From contig NZ_VEAF01000003.1 of NCBI RefSeq assembly GCF_007673775.1, positions 1 to 64,000 of the forward strand: DNA of 64,000 bases. The letters are read 5' to 3'. Shown here in pieces: positions 57,221-64,000 of this stretch (its first letter is position 1; the number at the start of each line of letters is the position of its first letter). A program made the translations under genes and the position numbers. Source of the DNA: Curtobacterium sp. 9128 (GTDB lineage Bacteria; Actinomycetota; Actinomycetes; Actinomycetales; Microbacteriaceae). The notes below the pieces were generated by a model. The model was not told the origin of the DNA and did not search any database. It was given only the letters and a program-made list of their open reading frames with translations.

Positions 57221-57799
57221 GTGACGCGCAGCATCGACCTCGAAGAGCGCCGTCGCACCGTGTCCGAGGCGGCGTGCCGCGTCCTGGCACGGGACGGCCT
57301 CGGCGCGCTCAGCGTGCGGAACGTCGCGGCCGAGGCGGGACTCGCCCCGAGCACCGTGCGGTACACGTTCCCCACGCAGGCGAGCGTCCGCGAGCACGCG
57401 CTGACCCTGGTGTTCGACGGCACGGCAGCGCGGATCGACGCGCTCCCCGCACACCTGACGGGCACGGACTTCGCCCACGCGGTCCTCGTCGAGCTGCTCC
57501 CGCTCGACGAGGAACGGCGCATCGAGCTCGACGTCTACCTGGCCCTCGGCACCGCGGCGTTGACCGACCCGGAGCTCCGGCCGATCCACGACCGGGTCGT
57601 CGAGGAGATGCGGCGGTGGTGTGCGCGCATCCTCGACGCGGTCGGTGTCCCGGCGGCCGACCTGGAGGTCGAGATCCGGCGGTTGCACGCGCTCGTCGAC
57701 GGGCTGGCGCTGCACGTGGTCCGACTCGATCCGGGCGGCGACGCGAGCTGGGCGATCGACCTGCTCGACCGGCACGTGGCGGCGCTCGCGGCGCACTGA
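57221..57799 (+). CDS. TetR-family repressor
   Basis: 192 residues. The DNA-binding helix-turn-helix (10-55) reads ACRVLARDGLGALSVRNVAA then EAGLAPSTVRYTFPTQAS. The C-terminal ligand domain has WCARILDAVGVPAAD and HALVDGLALHVVRLDP. It is divergent from the SMR exporter and probably releases it when a drug-like ligand binds. A small GCCGCT-CCG-AGCGGC hairpin follows at 57816-57830. Confidence 0.9.
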   Translation: MTRSIDLEERRRTVSEAACRVLARDGLGALSVRNVAAEAGLAPSTVRYTFPTQASVREHALTLVFDGTAARIDALPAHLTGTDFAHAVLVELLPLDEERRIELDVYLALGTAALTDPELRPIHDRVVEEMRRWCARILDAVGVPAADLEVEIRRLHALVDGLALHVVRLDPGGDASWAIDLLDRHVAALAAH

Positions 57800-57908
57800 T
57801 GCGCGCCCCGCTCGCGCCGCTCCGAGCGGCTGTGCGGGCTTACCGAACGGGTGCGCGGTCGTCGTCGACGGTCGATATTCCAGTCTGTTCGTATACCGGA
57901 AAGCTGCC

Positions 57909-57938
57909 TTGCATCTGATGTTTCACCTCCCCTAACGT
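57909..57938 (+). promoter_or_regulatory. Promoter of the peptide operon
   Basis: TTGCAT (57909-57914), 18 bases and TAACGT (57933-57938). The surrounding 120 bases are clearly less GC-rich than the rest of the window, with ATATT and GTATAC strings. A leader of about 45 bases ends in GAAGGGG (57974-57980), seven bases before the ATG. Confidence 0.65.
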
Positions 57939-57987
57939 GCTTCTCGACCGCACTGCCGCGGTCTCCTCAGATCGAAGGGGCACGACA

Positions 57988-58224
57988 ATGACGAACACAG
58001 AAGCCATCAGCATGACCGTCGCCGGTTCGACGGGTCGGTTCGCGCCGCGGGTCGACTTCCTCGACGCTCCGCCGCGCGAGGCCAACTGGGCGATCGCCGC
58101 TGCGGTGGCCGCCATCCTCGGACTCGCAGTCGGCGTCGTCGCCCACATCTGCTCGGTCTGCGATGCCCGATCCGTCGGTGCCTGCATCGATGCCGTCCAG
58201 AAGTACTTCGGTAGCGGGTGCTGA
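57988..58224 (+). CDS. Putative RiPP/bacteriocin precursor peptide ending in Cys
   Basis: 78 residues. The first 33 are polar (MTNTEAISMTVAGSTGRFAP, then VDFLDAPPREAN) and look like a leader with a hydrophobic LD-AP recognition patch. Then come WAIAAAVAAILGLAVGVVAH, a hydrophobic helix, and ICSVCDARSVGACIDAVQKY with FGSGC. Four cysteines lie in the last 26 residues and the last residue is Cys. No homologue was recognised. The ORF has a good ribosome site, its own promoter, and overlaps the protease gene by seven bases. Everything downstream (RRE-protease, ABC exporter, methyltransferase) fits maturation and export of a peptide. Confidence 0.72.
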   Translation: MTNTEAISMTVAGSTGRFAPRVDFLDAPPREANWAIAAAVAAILGLAVGVVAHICSVCDARSVGACIDAVQKYFGSGC

Positions 58225-59147
58225 CAGTGCCCGATCGGCCCCTGGGGTGGGACGTCGACGTGTGGCTCAACCCAGGGGTCGCCCTCCGGGACGGGAGCCT
58301 CGTGCGACCCGGTCGTCCCGGACTCCCCGTGAACGAGGACGCGGCGCGTGTCCTCGGGATGCTGACGGAACCGGTCCCCCTGCCGTACGTGGCGCAGCGA
58401 TCCGCTCGCGACACCGGGGTTCCGCGAGGAGCGGTCGAACGGGAGCTGGACGCGTTCATCCGGAGCCTGTCGACGTACGGGCTGGTGTCGGTGAGCTCCT
58501 CCTTCGGCCGCGAACTCCTCGACCGCGTGCTCACGGTGCCGGCCCGGACCCTCGCGATGGTGACGAGGCCGATCGAGTTCGGCCGGCTCCTCCGGTCCTC
58601 CCGCGCCTACGCGCCCTCGGTCGGCAACGTCGTCCGAGCCGTCGTCGAAGCACACGCGCTGATCGTGTGGATCATCGTCGTCGGAGGCGTCATCGCCGCC
58701 GGTTCGGTCTCGGTCCTGTCACCACTCCCTGCCGACGCGGCCTGGTACCGAGTCGCGATGGTGCACCTGCTGTCGTCCTCGGTCGGGGTGACGTTCCTGC
58801 TGTCTGCTTCGGCCCACGAGCTCGCACATCTGCTCGTTGCCCGCATGTGCGGAGTCAGCGGGATGCTCGTCGTCGCTCGCCGTGGCGCCGTTGCCGTCTC
58901 CTTCACCGCGCGCAGCCGTCTCCAGGAGGTGGTGGTCGGTGCCGCCGGCCCCCTCGCAGGGCTCGCGGTGTGCGGGTCGGCACTCGCGGTCGTCTTCGGG
59001 CTCGCACGCTGGAACGTGGCTTCCGTCTTCGCCGATCCGGTGTCCATCGGCTCGGTCGGCGCGATCATCGTCATCGCGGCAGGGCACCTGTGCGCATCCG
59101 TGCCGTGGGCCGCGGACGGCCGTTTGATCTTCCGGAGGTCCGCATGA
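58218..59147 (+). CDS. PqqD/RRE-like domain fused to M50 metalloprotease
   Basis: 309 residues. Residues 15-95 resemble a PqqD/RiPP recognition element, a winged-helix that binds leader peptides: LNPGVALRDGSLVRPG, LPVNEDAARVLGML, and a GLVSV end. Helices follow from about 140. The zinc site is HELAH (200-204), with GAAGPLAGL (241-249) and a late DG at 300-301 giving the third ligand, as in site-2-protease-like M50 enzymes. It probably binds the precursor and cuts leader from core in the membrane. GTG 58218 overlaps the peptide gene; GTG 58227 is an alternative. It ends in ATGA with the ABC gene. Confidence 0.8.
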   Translation: MLTVPDRPLGWDVDVWLNPGVALRDGSLVRPGRPGLPVNEDAARVLGMLTEPVPLPYVAQRSARDTGVPRGAVERELDAFIRSLSTYGLVSVSSSFGRELLDRVLTVPARTLAMVTRPIEFGRLLRSSRAYAPSVGNVVRAVVEAHALIVWIIVVGGVIAAGSVSVLSPLPADAAWYRVAMVHLLSSSVGVTFLLSASAHELAHLLVARMCGVSGMLVVARRGAVAVSFTARSRLQEVVVGAAGPLAGLAVCGSALAVVFGLARWNVASVFADPVSIGSVGAIIVIAAGHLCASVPWAADGRLIFRRSA

Positions 59148-59908
59148 CCCGGTTCCAGGACGGATTGACCGTGGAGGACCTGACGGTCCAGTACCGGGAC
59201 TTCTCGCTCGCCAGCACGTCCCTGCGTGTCGATCCCGGCGAGTTCGTGGCGCTGGTCGGCACCAACGGATCCGGCAAGAGCACGTTCCTCCGCGCGCTCA
59301 TCGGGCTCAACCCGCACATGACCGGCGGCACGTCGCTCTGGGCAGGGAGATCCCTCCTGGACCGCTCGCCGGCCGCGCGACTCGACGTCGCCTACGTCAG
59401 CGATTCGCGGGACGACTGCATGCCGGGGTTCACCGCGGGGGAGTACTGGAACTACTGCGCGCTCGTCCGGGAGCGAGCCGGCGGGTCGACACGGTCGACC
59501 TTCACGAGGCGCGCTTCCGACCTCGCAGTGCGGCTCGACTTCCCGCTCGGTTCGCGCGCGCCGCTCAGGTCGTTGTCGTTGGGAACCGCCAGGAAGGCGC
59601 AGATCATCTCGGCGGTCGCTGCCGACCCGGACCTCCTGATCCTCGACGAGCCCTTCATCGGACTCGACTTCATCGCAGCCCGCGCACTCGAGGCACTCCT
59701 CGCGGAACTCCGGGACTCCGGTGCGACGGTGATCGCGTCCGGACACGACCTCGGACTCGCTGGGCGACTGGCTGACCGTGTCGCAGTGCTGCACGACGGC
59801 GCGGTGCTCCTCGACCACGTCGTGCCGCACCGCGGACAGGTCGACGAGGTCGAGGCGCTGGTGCAGGTCACACTCGAGCGGGCGCGCGCACGAGGAGGCC
59901 GCCGATGA
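59144..59908 (+). CDS. ABC transporter ATP-binding protein (peptide operon)
   Basis: 254 residues. Walker A is VGTNGSGKSTFLRAL (about 38-52), Walker B LLILDEPFIGLD and the H-loop ASGHDLGLAG. The signature motif is degenerate, SLSLGTARKAQII in place of LSGGQ-type. GGAGG precedes the ATG. It belongs to the ABC-2 exporter style and likely drives export of, or immunity to, the cluster's peptide. Confidence 0.9.
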   Translation: MTRFQDGLTVEDLTVQYRDFSLASTSLRVDPGEFVALVGTNGSGKSTFLRALIGLNPHMTGGTSLWAGRSLLDRSPAARLDVAYVSDSRDDCMPGFTAGEYWNYCALVRERAGGSTRSTFTRRASDLAVRLDFPLGSRAPLRSLSLGTARKAQIISAVAADPDLLILDEPFIGLDFIAARALEALLAELRDSGATVIASGHDLGLAGRLADRVAVLHDGAVLLDHVVPHRGQVDEVEALVQVTLERARARGGRR

Positions 59909-61326
59909 TCTTCACCTGGACGGCACGGCACATGGCGCGCACCCTGATGCCCGCTGCTGCAGCGCGGCACGACCTCGCTGTGGCCGGAGGGGCGGGAGCA
60001 GCCTTCGTGGTCGTCGTGGCCGTGGTCTGTCGGCGAGCGTGGGCCGAAGGAGCCGCCGCTGCGCCGCTGACCCAGGACCTCCTCCGGCTGACGGCGGTCG
60101 TCCTCGAGTTCGTGGCAGCCGGAGTGGTCGTCGTCGCAGCCGAACTCGCACGCGACCGGCGCAACAGCGTGGCCCGCGTACTCGACGGGCTGCCGGTGGA
60201 ACCCCGGACCGCGCGCCTGCTGATCGGCGTGCCGATGTCGTTCGTCCGGGGCGGAGGCACGTTGCTCGCGCTCGCGCCGGGCGTCGCGCTCCTGGTCGGA
60301 TGTGGCCTCGGAGCGCCGACCGCAGTCGGCCTGGCCGTCGCGTCGTTCGGAGTCGGGCTCGGAGTCATGGGTGCGACGCAGTTCCTCGTCGCGGCGTGCC
60401 TGCGCGGACCGCGATGGGACGAGGTCCGGATCCCGGTGGGGATCCTCGCCTGGGCAGCCGCCGTCGCGGTCGAGATCTGGTGCGCGGTCCGGTCGCTCGT
60501 CGAGGACGTCCGCTGGTCCGGGCTGCTCGGGCTCCCCGGACTCTTCCACGACGTCGCTTCCGGCAGCGTCCGGATGGCGACGTGGGCCGTCTGCGGAACT
60601 CTCGGGACCTGCGGCGTCGTGTTCCTCGTCCTCGCCGCCCGGACGAGCCGGAGTTCAGCGGGTGACCGCGTGCGGCGACCCTGGAACGGAAGCGGTCGAT
60701 TCGGGCGACTGGTGGGCGAAGGCATCCATGCATCGCGGGATGTGACCCTCGTCGCCAACGGCGCCATCGCGCTGGTCCTGGTCGCGGCCATCTCGATCAC
60801 CACGTGCGTGGTCCCGTCCGTCACCCGGGAAGCCGCGCTCCCCGCAGCCACCGTGCTCGTTGCGGTCCTGGCGTCGATCCCGGTCCGAGCCGTTCGGGGA
60901 ACGATGCACCGGCGCTGTCCTCCCGCACGGTCGGCCGGCCTCTCCGCTCCGGCGTTCGGGGCGGGGCAGGGGGTACTCGGGTTCGTGGCGTTCGGCCTGG
61001 TCGCTTCGCCCTTCGCGATCGTGCTGGCGAGGTCGTCGACCCTGGCGAGCGTCCTCGACGGAGTCGCTGCCATCACCGTCGGCGCTTCCGTGGCGGTCGC
61101 CGGTGCGGCACTCGTGGTGATCCCGAACAGCGATGCGTTCGGCCACGCGCTCGCGGCCGGTCCGACGGCGATCGCAGTGGGCGCGGGGAGCGGTGCGATG
61201 GCGACGGCGACGGAGCCGTCAGCACTGATGCTGGTCTCGCCCGTCGCCGTCGTCGCTGCGATCGCCGTGGCCGCGGTGTCCGAGCAGTTCCGTTGGTACG
61301 GCCTGAAGAAGAGGAGGAGACGATGA
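59905..61326 (+). CDS. Polytopic ABC-type permease of the peptide operon
   Basis: 473 residues with about eleven to twelve hydrophobic helices and long Ala/Val-rich stretches; no domain beyond an ABC-2-like permease layout was recognised. It overlaps the ATPase gene (ATGA) and the next small gene (ATGA), which supports it being the membrane partner. The middle loop (about 245-275) is polar and basic. Confidence 0.75.
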   Translation: MIFTWTARHMARTLMPAAAARHDLAVAGGAGAAFVVVVAVVCRRAWAEGAAAAPLTQDLLRLTAVVLEFVAAGVVVVAAELARDRRNSVARVLDGLPVEPRTARLLIGVPMSFVRGGGTLLALAPGVALLVGCGLGAPTAVGLAVASFGVGLGVMGATQFLVAACLRGPRWDEVRIPVGILAWAAAVAVEIWCAVRSLVEDVRWSGLLGLPGLFHDVASGSVRMATWAVCGTLGTCGVVFLVLAARTSRSSAGDRVRRPWNGSGRFGRLVGEGIHASRDVTLVANGAIALVLVAAISITTCVVPSVTREAALPAATVLVAVLASIPVRAVRGTMHRRCPPARSAGLSAPAFGAGQGVLGFVAFGLVASPFAIVLARSSTLASVLDGVAAITVGASVAVAGAALVVIPNSDAFGHALAAGPTAIAVGAGSGAMATATEPSALMLVSPVAVVAAIAVAAVSEQFRWYGLKKRRRR

Positions 61327-61628
61327 GTACGAGAAGTGTGCGACGCGCGGTGCTGGTGTCCGGCGTCGCCAACGTGGTGACGTGGGGCGCTCTGGTCGTG
61401 CTCCTGGGAGGCTCGTTCCTGAGCGTCTCGGAGCAGGCACACGACGCCACGGCGGACGCGTCCTTCCGAGCGACAGTGCTCGGACTCCCGCTGTTCGAGT
61501 CGTTCCGGACCTCCGGGCGGCAAGGAGTGCACGTCCTCTGGGGCACGGTGGTCGCGCTCGGGATCACGTTCGCGGTCTCGACGGCGTTGACGATCGGGTG
61601 TTTCATCCTCCCGCGAGCGAGGAGGTGA
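61323..61628 (+). CDS. Small two-helix membrane protein of the peptide operon
   Basis: 101 residues. One helix at 8-32, an exposed segment of about 40 residues (SVSEQAHDATADASFRATVL), and a second helix near 70-95 ending in PRARR. No family recognised. Size and position fit an immunity protein or exporter accessory. Confidence 0.7.
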   Translation: MSTRSVRRAVLVSGVANVVTWGALVVLLGGSFLSVSEQAHDATADASFRATVLGLPLFESFRTSGRQGVHVLWGTVVALGITFAVSTALTIGCFILPRARR

Positions 61629-61629
61629 C

Positions 61630-62172
61630 ATGGTGCTCTGGGCACTCGCGCTGCTGCTCGGTGCTGTCCTCGAGGTGCTCTGCCGCCCGACGCGGAGCGG
61701 GACGCGGACTCCACGAGCCGTGCTGACGGACCGCCTCATGCAGTCGTCGACCGTGCTCGCGGCGACCGGTTCCGCGATGGTCGCGATGGTCGTGCAGTCA
61801 TCGACGGCAGCCGCGAGTGCCCTCGGAGCCGTGTTCGTCGTCGTGGGCCTCCTCGGCCGTGTCGCTGCGATGCGCACGCTCCGTGCGCGCTTCCAGCTGA
61901 CGCCGTCGACGGGAAACAACGGCCGGGAGCCGGTGACGGCCGGTCCGTACCGGTGGGTGCGCCATCCTGGCTACTCGGCCCTCATCCTGTACCTGGTGGG
62001 CGTGACGCTGCTCCCGGGCTGTTGGCTCGGAGCGCTCTTCGTCCTGCCGGTCGTCGGCGGTGCGCTGCACCGGATCCGCGTCGAGGAGCAGCTGTTGGTG
62101 TCCGACTACGGAGACGCGTACCGGGCCTACTCGCGCCGGACGCCGTGGCGGCTCGTACCGGGGCTGCTGTGA
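61630..62172 (+). CDS. Isoprenylcysteine carboxyl methyltransferase (ICMT) family protein
   Basis: 180 residues, about five helices. The family core is GPYRWVRHPGYSALILYLVG, followed by IRVEEQLLVSDYGDAYRAYS, the AdoMet- and substrate-binding parts shared by ICMT and PEMT enzymes. ICMT methylates the alpha-carboxyl of a C-terminal prenyl-cysteine. The cluster's peptide ends in a cysteine, so a C-terminal methyl ester is an attractive inference, though bacterial members have varied or unknown substrates. GGAGG lies four bases before the ATG. Confidence 0.82.
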   Translation: MVLWALALLLGAVLEVLCRPTRSGTRTPRAVLTDRLMQSSTVLAATGSAMVAMVVQSSTAAASALGAVFVVVGLLGRVAAMRTLRARFQLTPSTGNNGREPVTAGPYRWVRHPGYSALILYLVGVTLLPGCWLGALFVLPVVGGALHRIRVEEQLLVSDYGDAYRAYSRRTPWRLVPGLL

Positions 62173-62339
62173 CGCCGCGGGTCCCGCACGGGGTTCCGTC
62201 GTCGCTCGACGTCGACGACCTGAAGTGTGCTCGGGCGTTCTCGGCCCGTCGATCACGCAGGAGGCTGTACTCCGCCGTGCTCCCGGTCGCCCTCCTCACG
62301 TTCTCCGGCCTCGTCGGCGCGTGGCTCTACGCCACCTGA
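62169..62339 (+). CDS. Tiny single-helix membrane peptide, last gene of the operon
   Basis: 56 residues from a GTG overlapping the ICMT stop (GTGA). A polar, basic N-terminal half (LDVDDLKCARAFSARRSRRR) precedes one hydrophobic helix (LPVALLTFSGLVGAW). No family recognised. The four-base overlap, repeated all along this operon, is the main evidence. Immunity or anchoring roles are possible. Confidence 0.6.
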   Translation: MTPRVPHGVPSSLDVDDLKCARAFSARRSRRRLYSAVLPVALLTFSGLVGAWLYAT

Positions 62340-62434
62340 CCGCACGTCCATCCCCGCGACCAGACCGAGCGGTCGCGCCGCTCCGGCGCCTCACCCACGC
62401 GCTCGCGCTCCGCCAGCAGGACACCCCGGTCGCC

Positions 62435-62440
62435 TATCCT
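62435..62440 (+). promoter_or_regulatory. -10 box TATCCT, leaderless start of the permease gene
   Basis: TATCCT ends six bases before GTG 62447. No conserved -35 box or Zur-like site was seen in the 107-base gap. Confidence 0.5.
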
Positions 62441-62446
62441 GTCCCG

Positions 62447-63496
62447 GTGACGACGCCCACCACGACGCCGCCGCAGCCCCGCGCCACCGGCACCGGCAGC
62501 GCTCCCGGCCGCGCCCGCAGCCTGACGGGCCCCGGGCTCGTGCTGCTCGCCGTCGTCGCGCTGCTCGGGCTCCGGCTCCTGACCCCCGCTGTCGGCACCG
62601 CGGGCCTGCCCGACGTCGTGCAGGACTTCCTGACCCTCGCGATCAGCGTCGTGGTGGAGTCCCTGCCGTTCGTCGTGCTCGGCATCGTGCTGTCGATCGT
62701 CGTCGAGGTGTGGGTCCCGCACGGCGCCCTCGAACGCATCCTGCCGACCCGACCGATGCCCCGCCGCGCGGTGATCTCGCTGATCGGCATGCTGTTCCCG
62801 GTGTGCGAGTGCGGCAACGTCCCGCTCGCCCGGGGACTGATGCTCCGTGGCTTCACCCCGGCCGAGGCGGTCACGTTCCTCGTCGCGGCGCCCATCCTCA
62901 ACCCGCTCGTCATCGTCAGCACCGCGCAGGCCTTCGGATGGTCCGGCTGGGTCCTCCCCGTCCGCATCGTCGGCGGCTTCGTCGTGGCGAACCTGGTCGG
63001 GTGGATCGTCGCCGCACATCGTCGGCCCACCGACCTGCTGCTGCCCGCGTTCGAGGCGCGCTGCCGTGCGGCGGTCGGCGGTGCCGGCCCGACGAACCGC
63101 TGGCGGGAGAGCGCCGCCCAGTTCGGCGGCGAAACCGCGACGATGATGCCCGCGCTCTTCGTCGGCGCGGGGCTCGCGGCCGCGATCCAGGTCGCCGTGC
63201 CGCGGAGCACCCTCGTCGCGATCGGCTCGAACCCCGTGCTGTCCGTGCTCGCGATGATGCTGCTCGCCATGACGGTGTCGCTCTGCTCAAACGTGGACGC
63301 CTTCTTCGCCCTGTCGTTCGCGTCGACGTTCCTCCCGGGGTCGATCACCGCGTTCCTGATCATCGGCCCGATCATCGACGTGAAGATGATCGCCCTGCTC
63401 CGCACGACGTTCCGCACCCGCTTCCTGGTGGTGCTCGCCGTCGTGTGCGTCCTGTTCGCCCTCACCGTCGGGTTGGTGATGAATGTCCTCGTCTGA
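62447..63496 (+). CDS. PF03773 (DUF318/ArsP-like, YcgR-type) permease
   Basis: 349 residues, about eight to ten helices. Family marks are FPVCECGNVPLARGLMLRGF, with CEC-N at the helix break, FLVAAPILNPLVIVSTAQAF and LCSNVDAFFALSFASTFLPG. These permeases pair with TIGR03943/DUF1980 proteins, as here, and in several species the pair is under Zur control; metal or organoarsenical export has been shown for relatives. The stop overlaps the partner gene by 14 bases. Confidence 0.9.
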   Translation: MTTPTTTPPQPRATGTGSAPGRARSLTGPGLVLLAVVALLGLRLLTPAVGTAGLPDVVQDFLTLAISVVVESLPFVVLGIVLSIVVEVWVPHGALERILPTRPMPRRAVISLIGMLFPVCECGNVPLARGLMLRGFTPAEAVTFLVAAPILNPLVIVSTAQAFGWSGWVLPVRIVGGFVVANLVGWIVAAHRRPTDLLLPAFEARCRAAVGGAGPTNRWRESAAQFGGETATMMPALFVGAGLAAAIQVAVPRSTLVAIGSNPVLSVLAMMLLAMTVSLCSNVDAFFALSFASTFLPGSITAFLIIGPIIDVKMIALLRTTFRTRFLVVLAVVCVLFALTVGLVMNVLV

Positions 63497-64000
63497 CTCG
63501 CGCCGTCCCGCGTTCCTCGGCCTCGGTTCCGTCCTCGCGGTCGCGCTCTGCACGCTCTGGCTCGCCGGCACCCGGCACCTCGACCTCTACATCAACCCGC
63601 GGTACGCCGTGTTCACGGTCGTCCTCGCGGCGGTCGCCGTCCCCGCTGCCGTCGCCGGGCTCGTCGTGGTCGCACGCGGCGCGGGCCACACCCACGACCA
63701 CGCGGGTCCGGACGACGCACCGACGGTCCGGACAGGAGGCGCGACCCGGCTCCTCCGCTCGGCCCTCGTCGGCATCGCGGCCGTCGTCACGATCGGGGTC
63801 ACCGTGGCCATGCTCGTCCTGCCCCCGGCGACCCTCTCCGCGCGGACGGCGCAGCAGCGCAGCGTCGGGTCCGCGACCCTCTCGGACGCCACCGGCGCGA
63901 GCGGCACCGTCGCCCTGCTCGGCAGCGACGCCGTCGACACGTCGGGCTACGGCGTGAAGGACTGGGCCGCCCTCATCCGGCAGACCACCGACACGAGCGC
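63483..64000 (+). CDS. TIGR03943/DUF1980-family protein (3' end outside window)
   Basis: The first 172 residues are visible. Two helices (about 10-28 and 38-60), a His-rich loop HTHDHAGPDD that may bind metal, a third helix (95-115) and then the start of the extracytoplasmic beta domain. It is the YcgQ-type partner of the PF03773 permease and overlaps its gene. The open frame runs off the right edge. Confidence 0.88.
   Translation, partial: MSSSDSRRPAFLGLGSVLAVALCTLWLAGTRHLDLYINPRYAVFTVVLAAVAVPAAVAGLVVVARGAGHTHDHAGPDDAPTVRTGGATRLLRSALVGIAAVVTIGVTVAMLVLPPATLSARTAQQRSVGSATLSDATGASGTVALLGSDAVDTSGYGVKDWAALIRQTTDTS

Noticed and set aside
57988..58224. Circular bacteriocin precursor
   Set aside because: There is no SpoIIM/DUF95-type membrane protein and the leader is long; cysteines in the core are also atypical.
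57988..62172. Daptide cluster
   Set aside because: Leader style, protease and exporter are reminiscent, but the core ends in Cys and the decarboxylase and aminotransferase genes that define daptides are missing.

Overview
The window is GC-rich DNA (roughly 70 percent G+C) packed with genes on both strands. Third codon positions are almost always G or C, GTG and TTG starts are common, and stops and starts often overlap as ATGA or GTGA. Gene content (DUF1206, COG4705, DUF4383, TIGR01777/DUF4166, the bkd operon, LAxTG-type surface protein, Cys-free L33 and S14) points to an actinobacterium of the Microbacteriaceae, something like Curtobacterium. That placement is inference; there is no rRNA or tRNA here.

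Layout. 0-9.9 kb: DUF1992 protein, GH15 glucosidase, DUF1206 membrane protein, Tat-type phospholipase C, an OmpR-type two-component system divergent from a DedA protein, and a COG4705 membrane protein whose frame runs without a stop into an alpha/beta hydrolase. 9.9-13 kb: redox/stress genes (FAD reductase, Dps, MarR, a frameshifted FMN reductase). 13-29.6 kb: GH13 glucosidase, wall-anchored surface protein, DUF308-like protein and MFS exporter, LysR/MFS pair, a secreted putative nuclease, a cluster of large palindromic repeats, CDF metal exporter, DUF4166/TIGR01777 pair, EamA/LysR pair, and an L,D-transpeptidase operon with a structured leader. 29.6-37.6 kb: holin-like/tyrosine phosphatase/purB operon, then aminotransferase and branched-chain 2-oxoacid dehydrogenase E1alpha-E1beta-E2. 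37.6-43.1 kb: NarL-type two-component system upstream of an MprF-like lipid aminoacyltransferase, an esterase and a small membrane protein, mostly in overlapping order. 43.1-46.2 kb: HutC/GntR regulator and a PTS of the N-acetylglucosamine/glucose class with dre-like operators. 46.2-49.6 kb: metal ABC transporter, Zn-independent rpmB-rpmG-rpsN, HU protein. 49.8-57.8 kb: CopD/CtaG protein, Pif1/RecD-like helicase, second palindrome cluster, DUF4383, PAP2 phosphatase, LLM flavin oxidoreductase, paired SMR exporters with TetR.

57.9-62.3 kb is the most novel part: a seven-gene overlapping operon with a 78-residue leader-plus-hydrophobic-core peptide ending in Cys, a PqqD/RRE-like domain fused to an M50 metalloprotease, ABC ATPase and permease, a small membrane protein, an isoprenylcysteine carboxyl methyltransferase-family enzyme, and a tiny membrane peptide. 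It looks like an undescribed ribosomally made peptide (RiPP/bacteriocin or pheromone) system. The window closes with a PF03773 permease and its TIGR03943/DUF1980 partner, cut by the right edge.

Recurrent non-coding themes are: long GTCGTACGAC-centred palindromes at two convergent intergenic sites; hairpin terminators sharing a GGAGGCCCG arm; and -10 hexamers placed 6-7 nt before start codons, which suggests many leaderless mRNAs.
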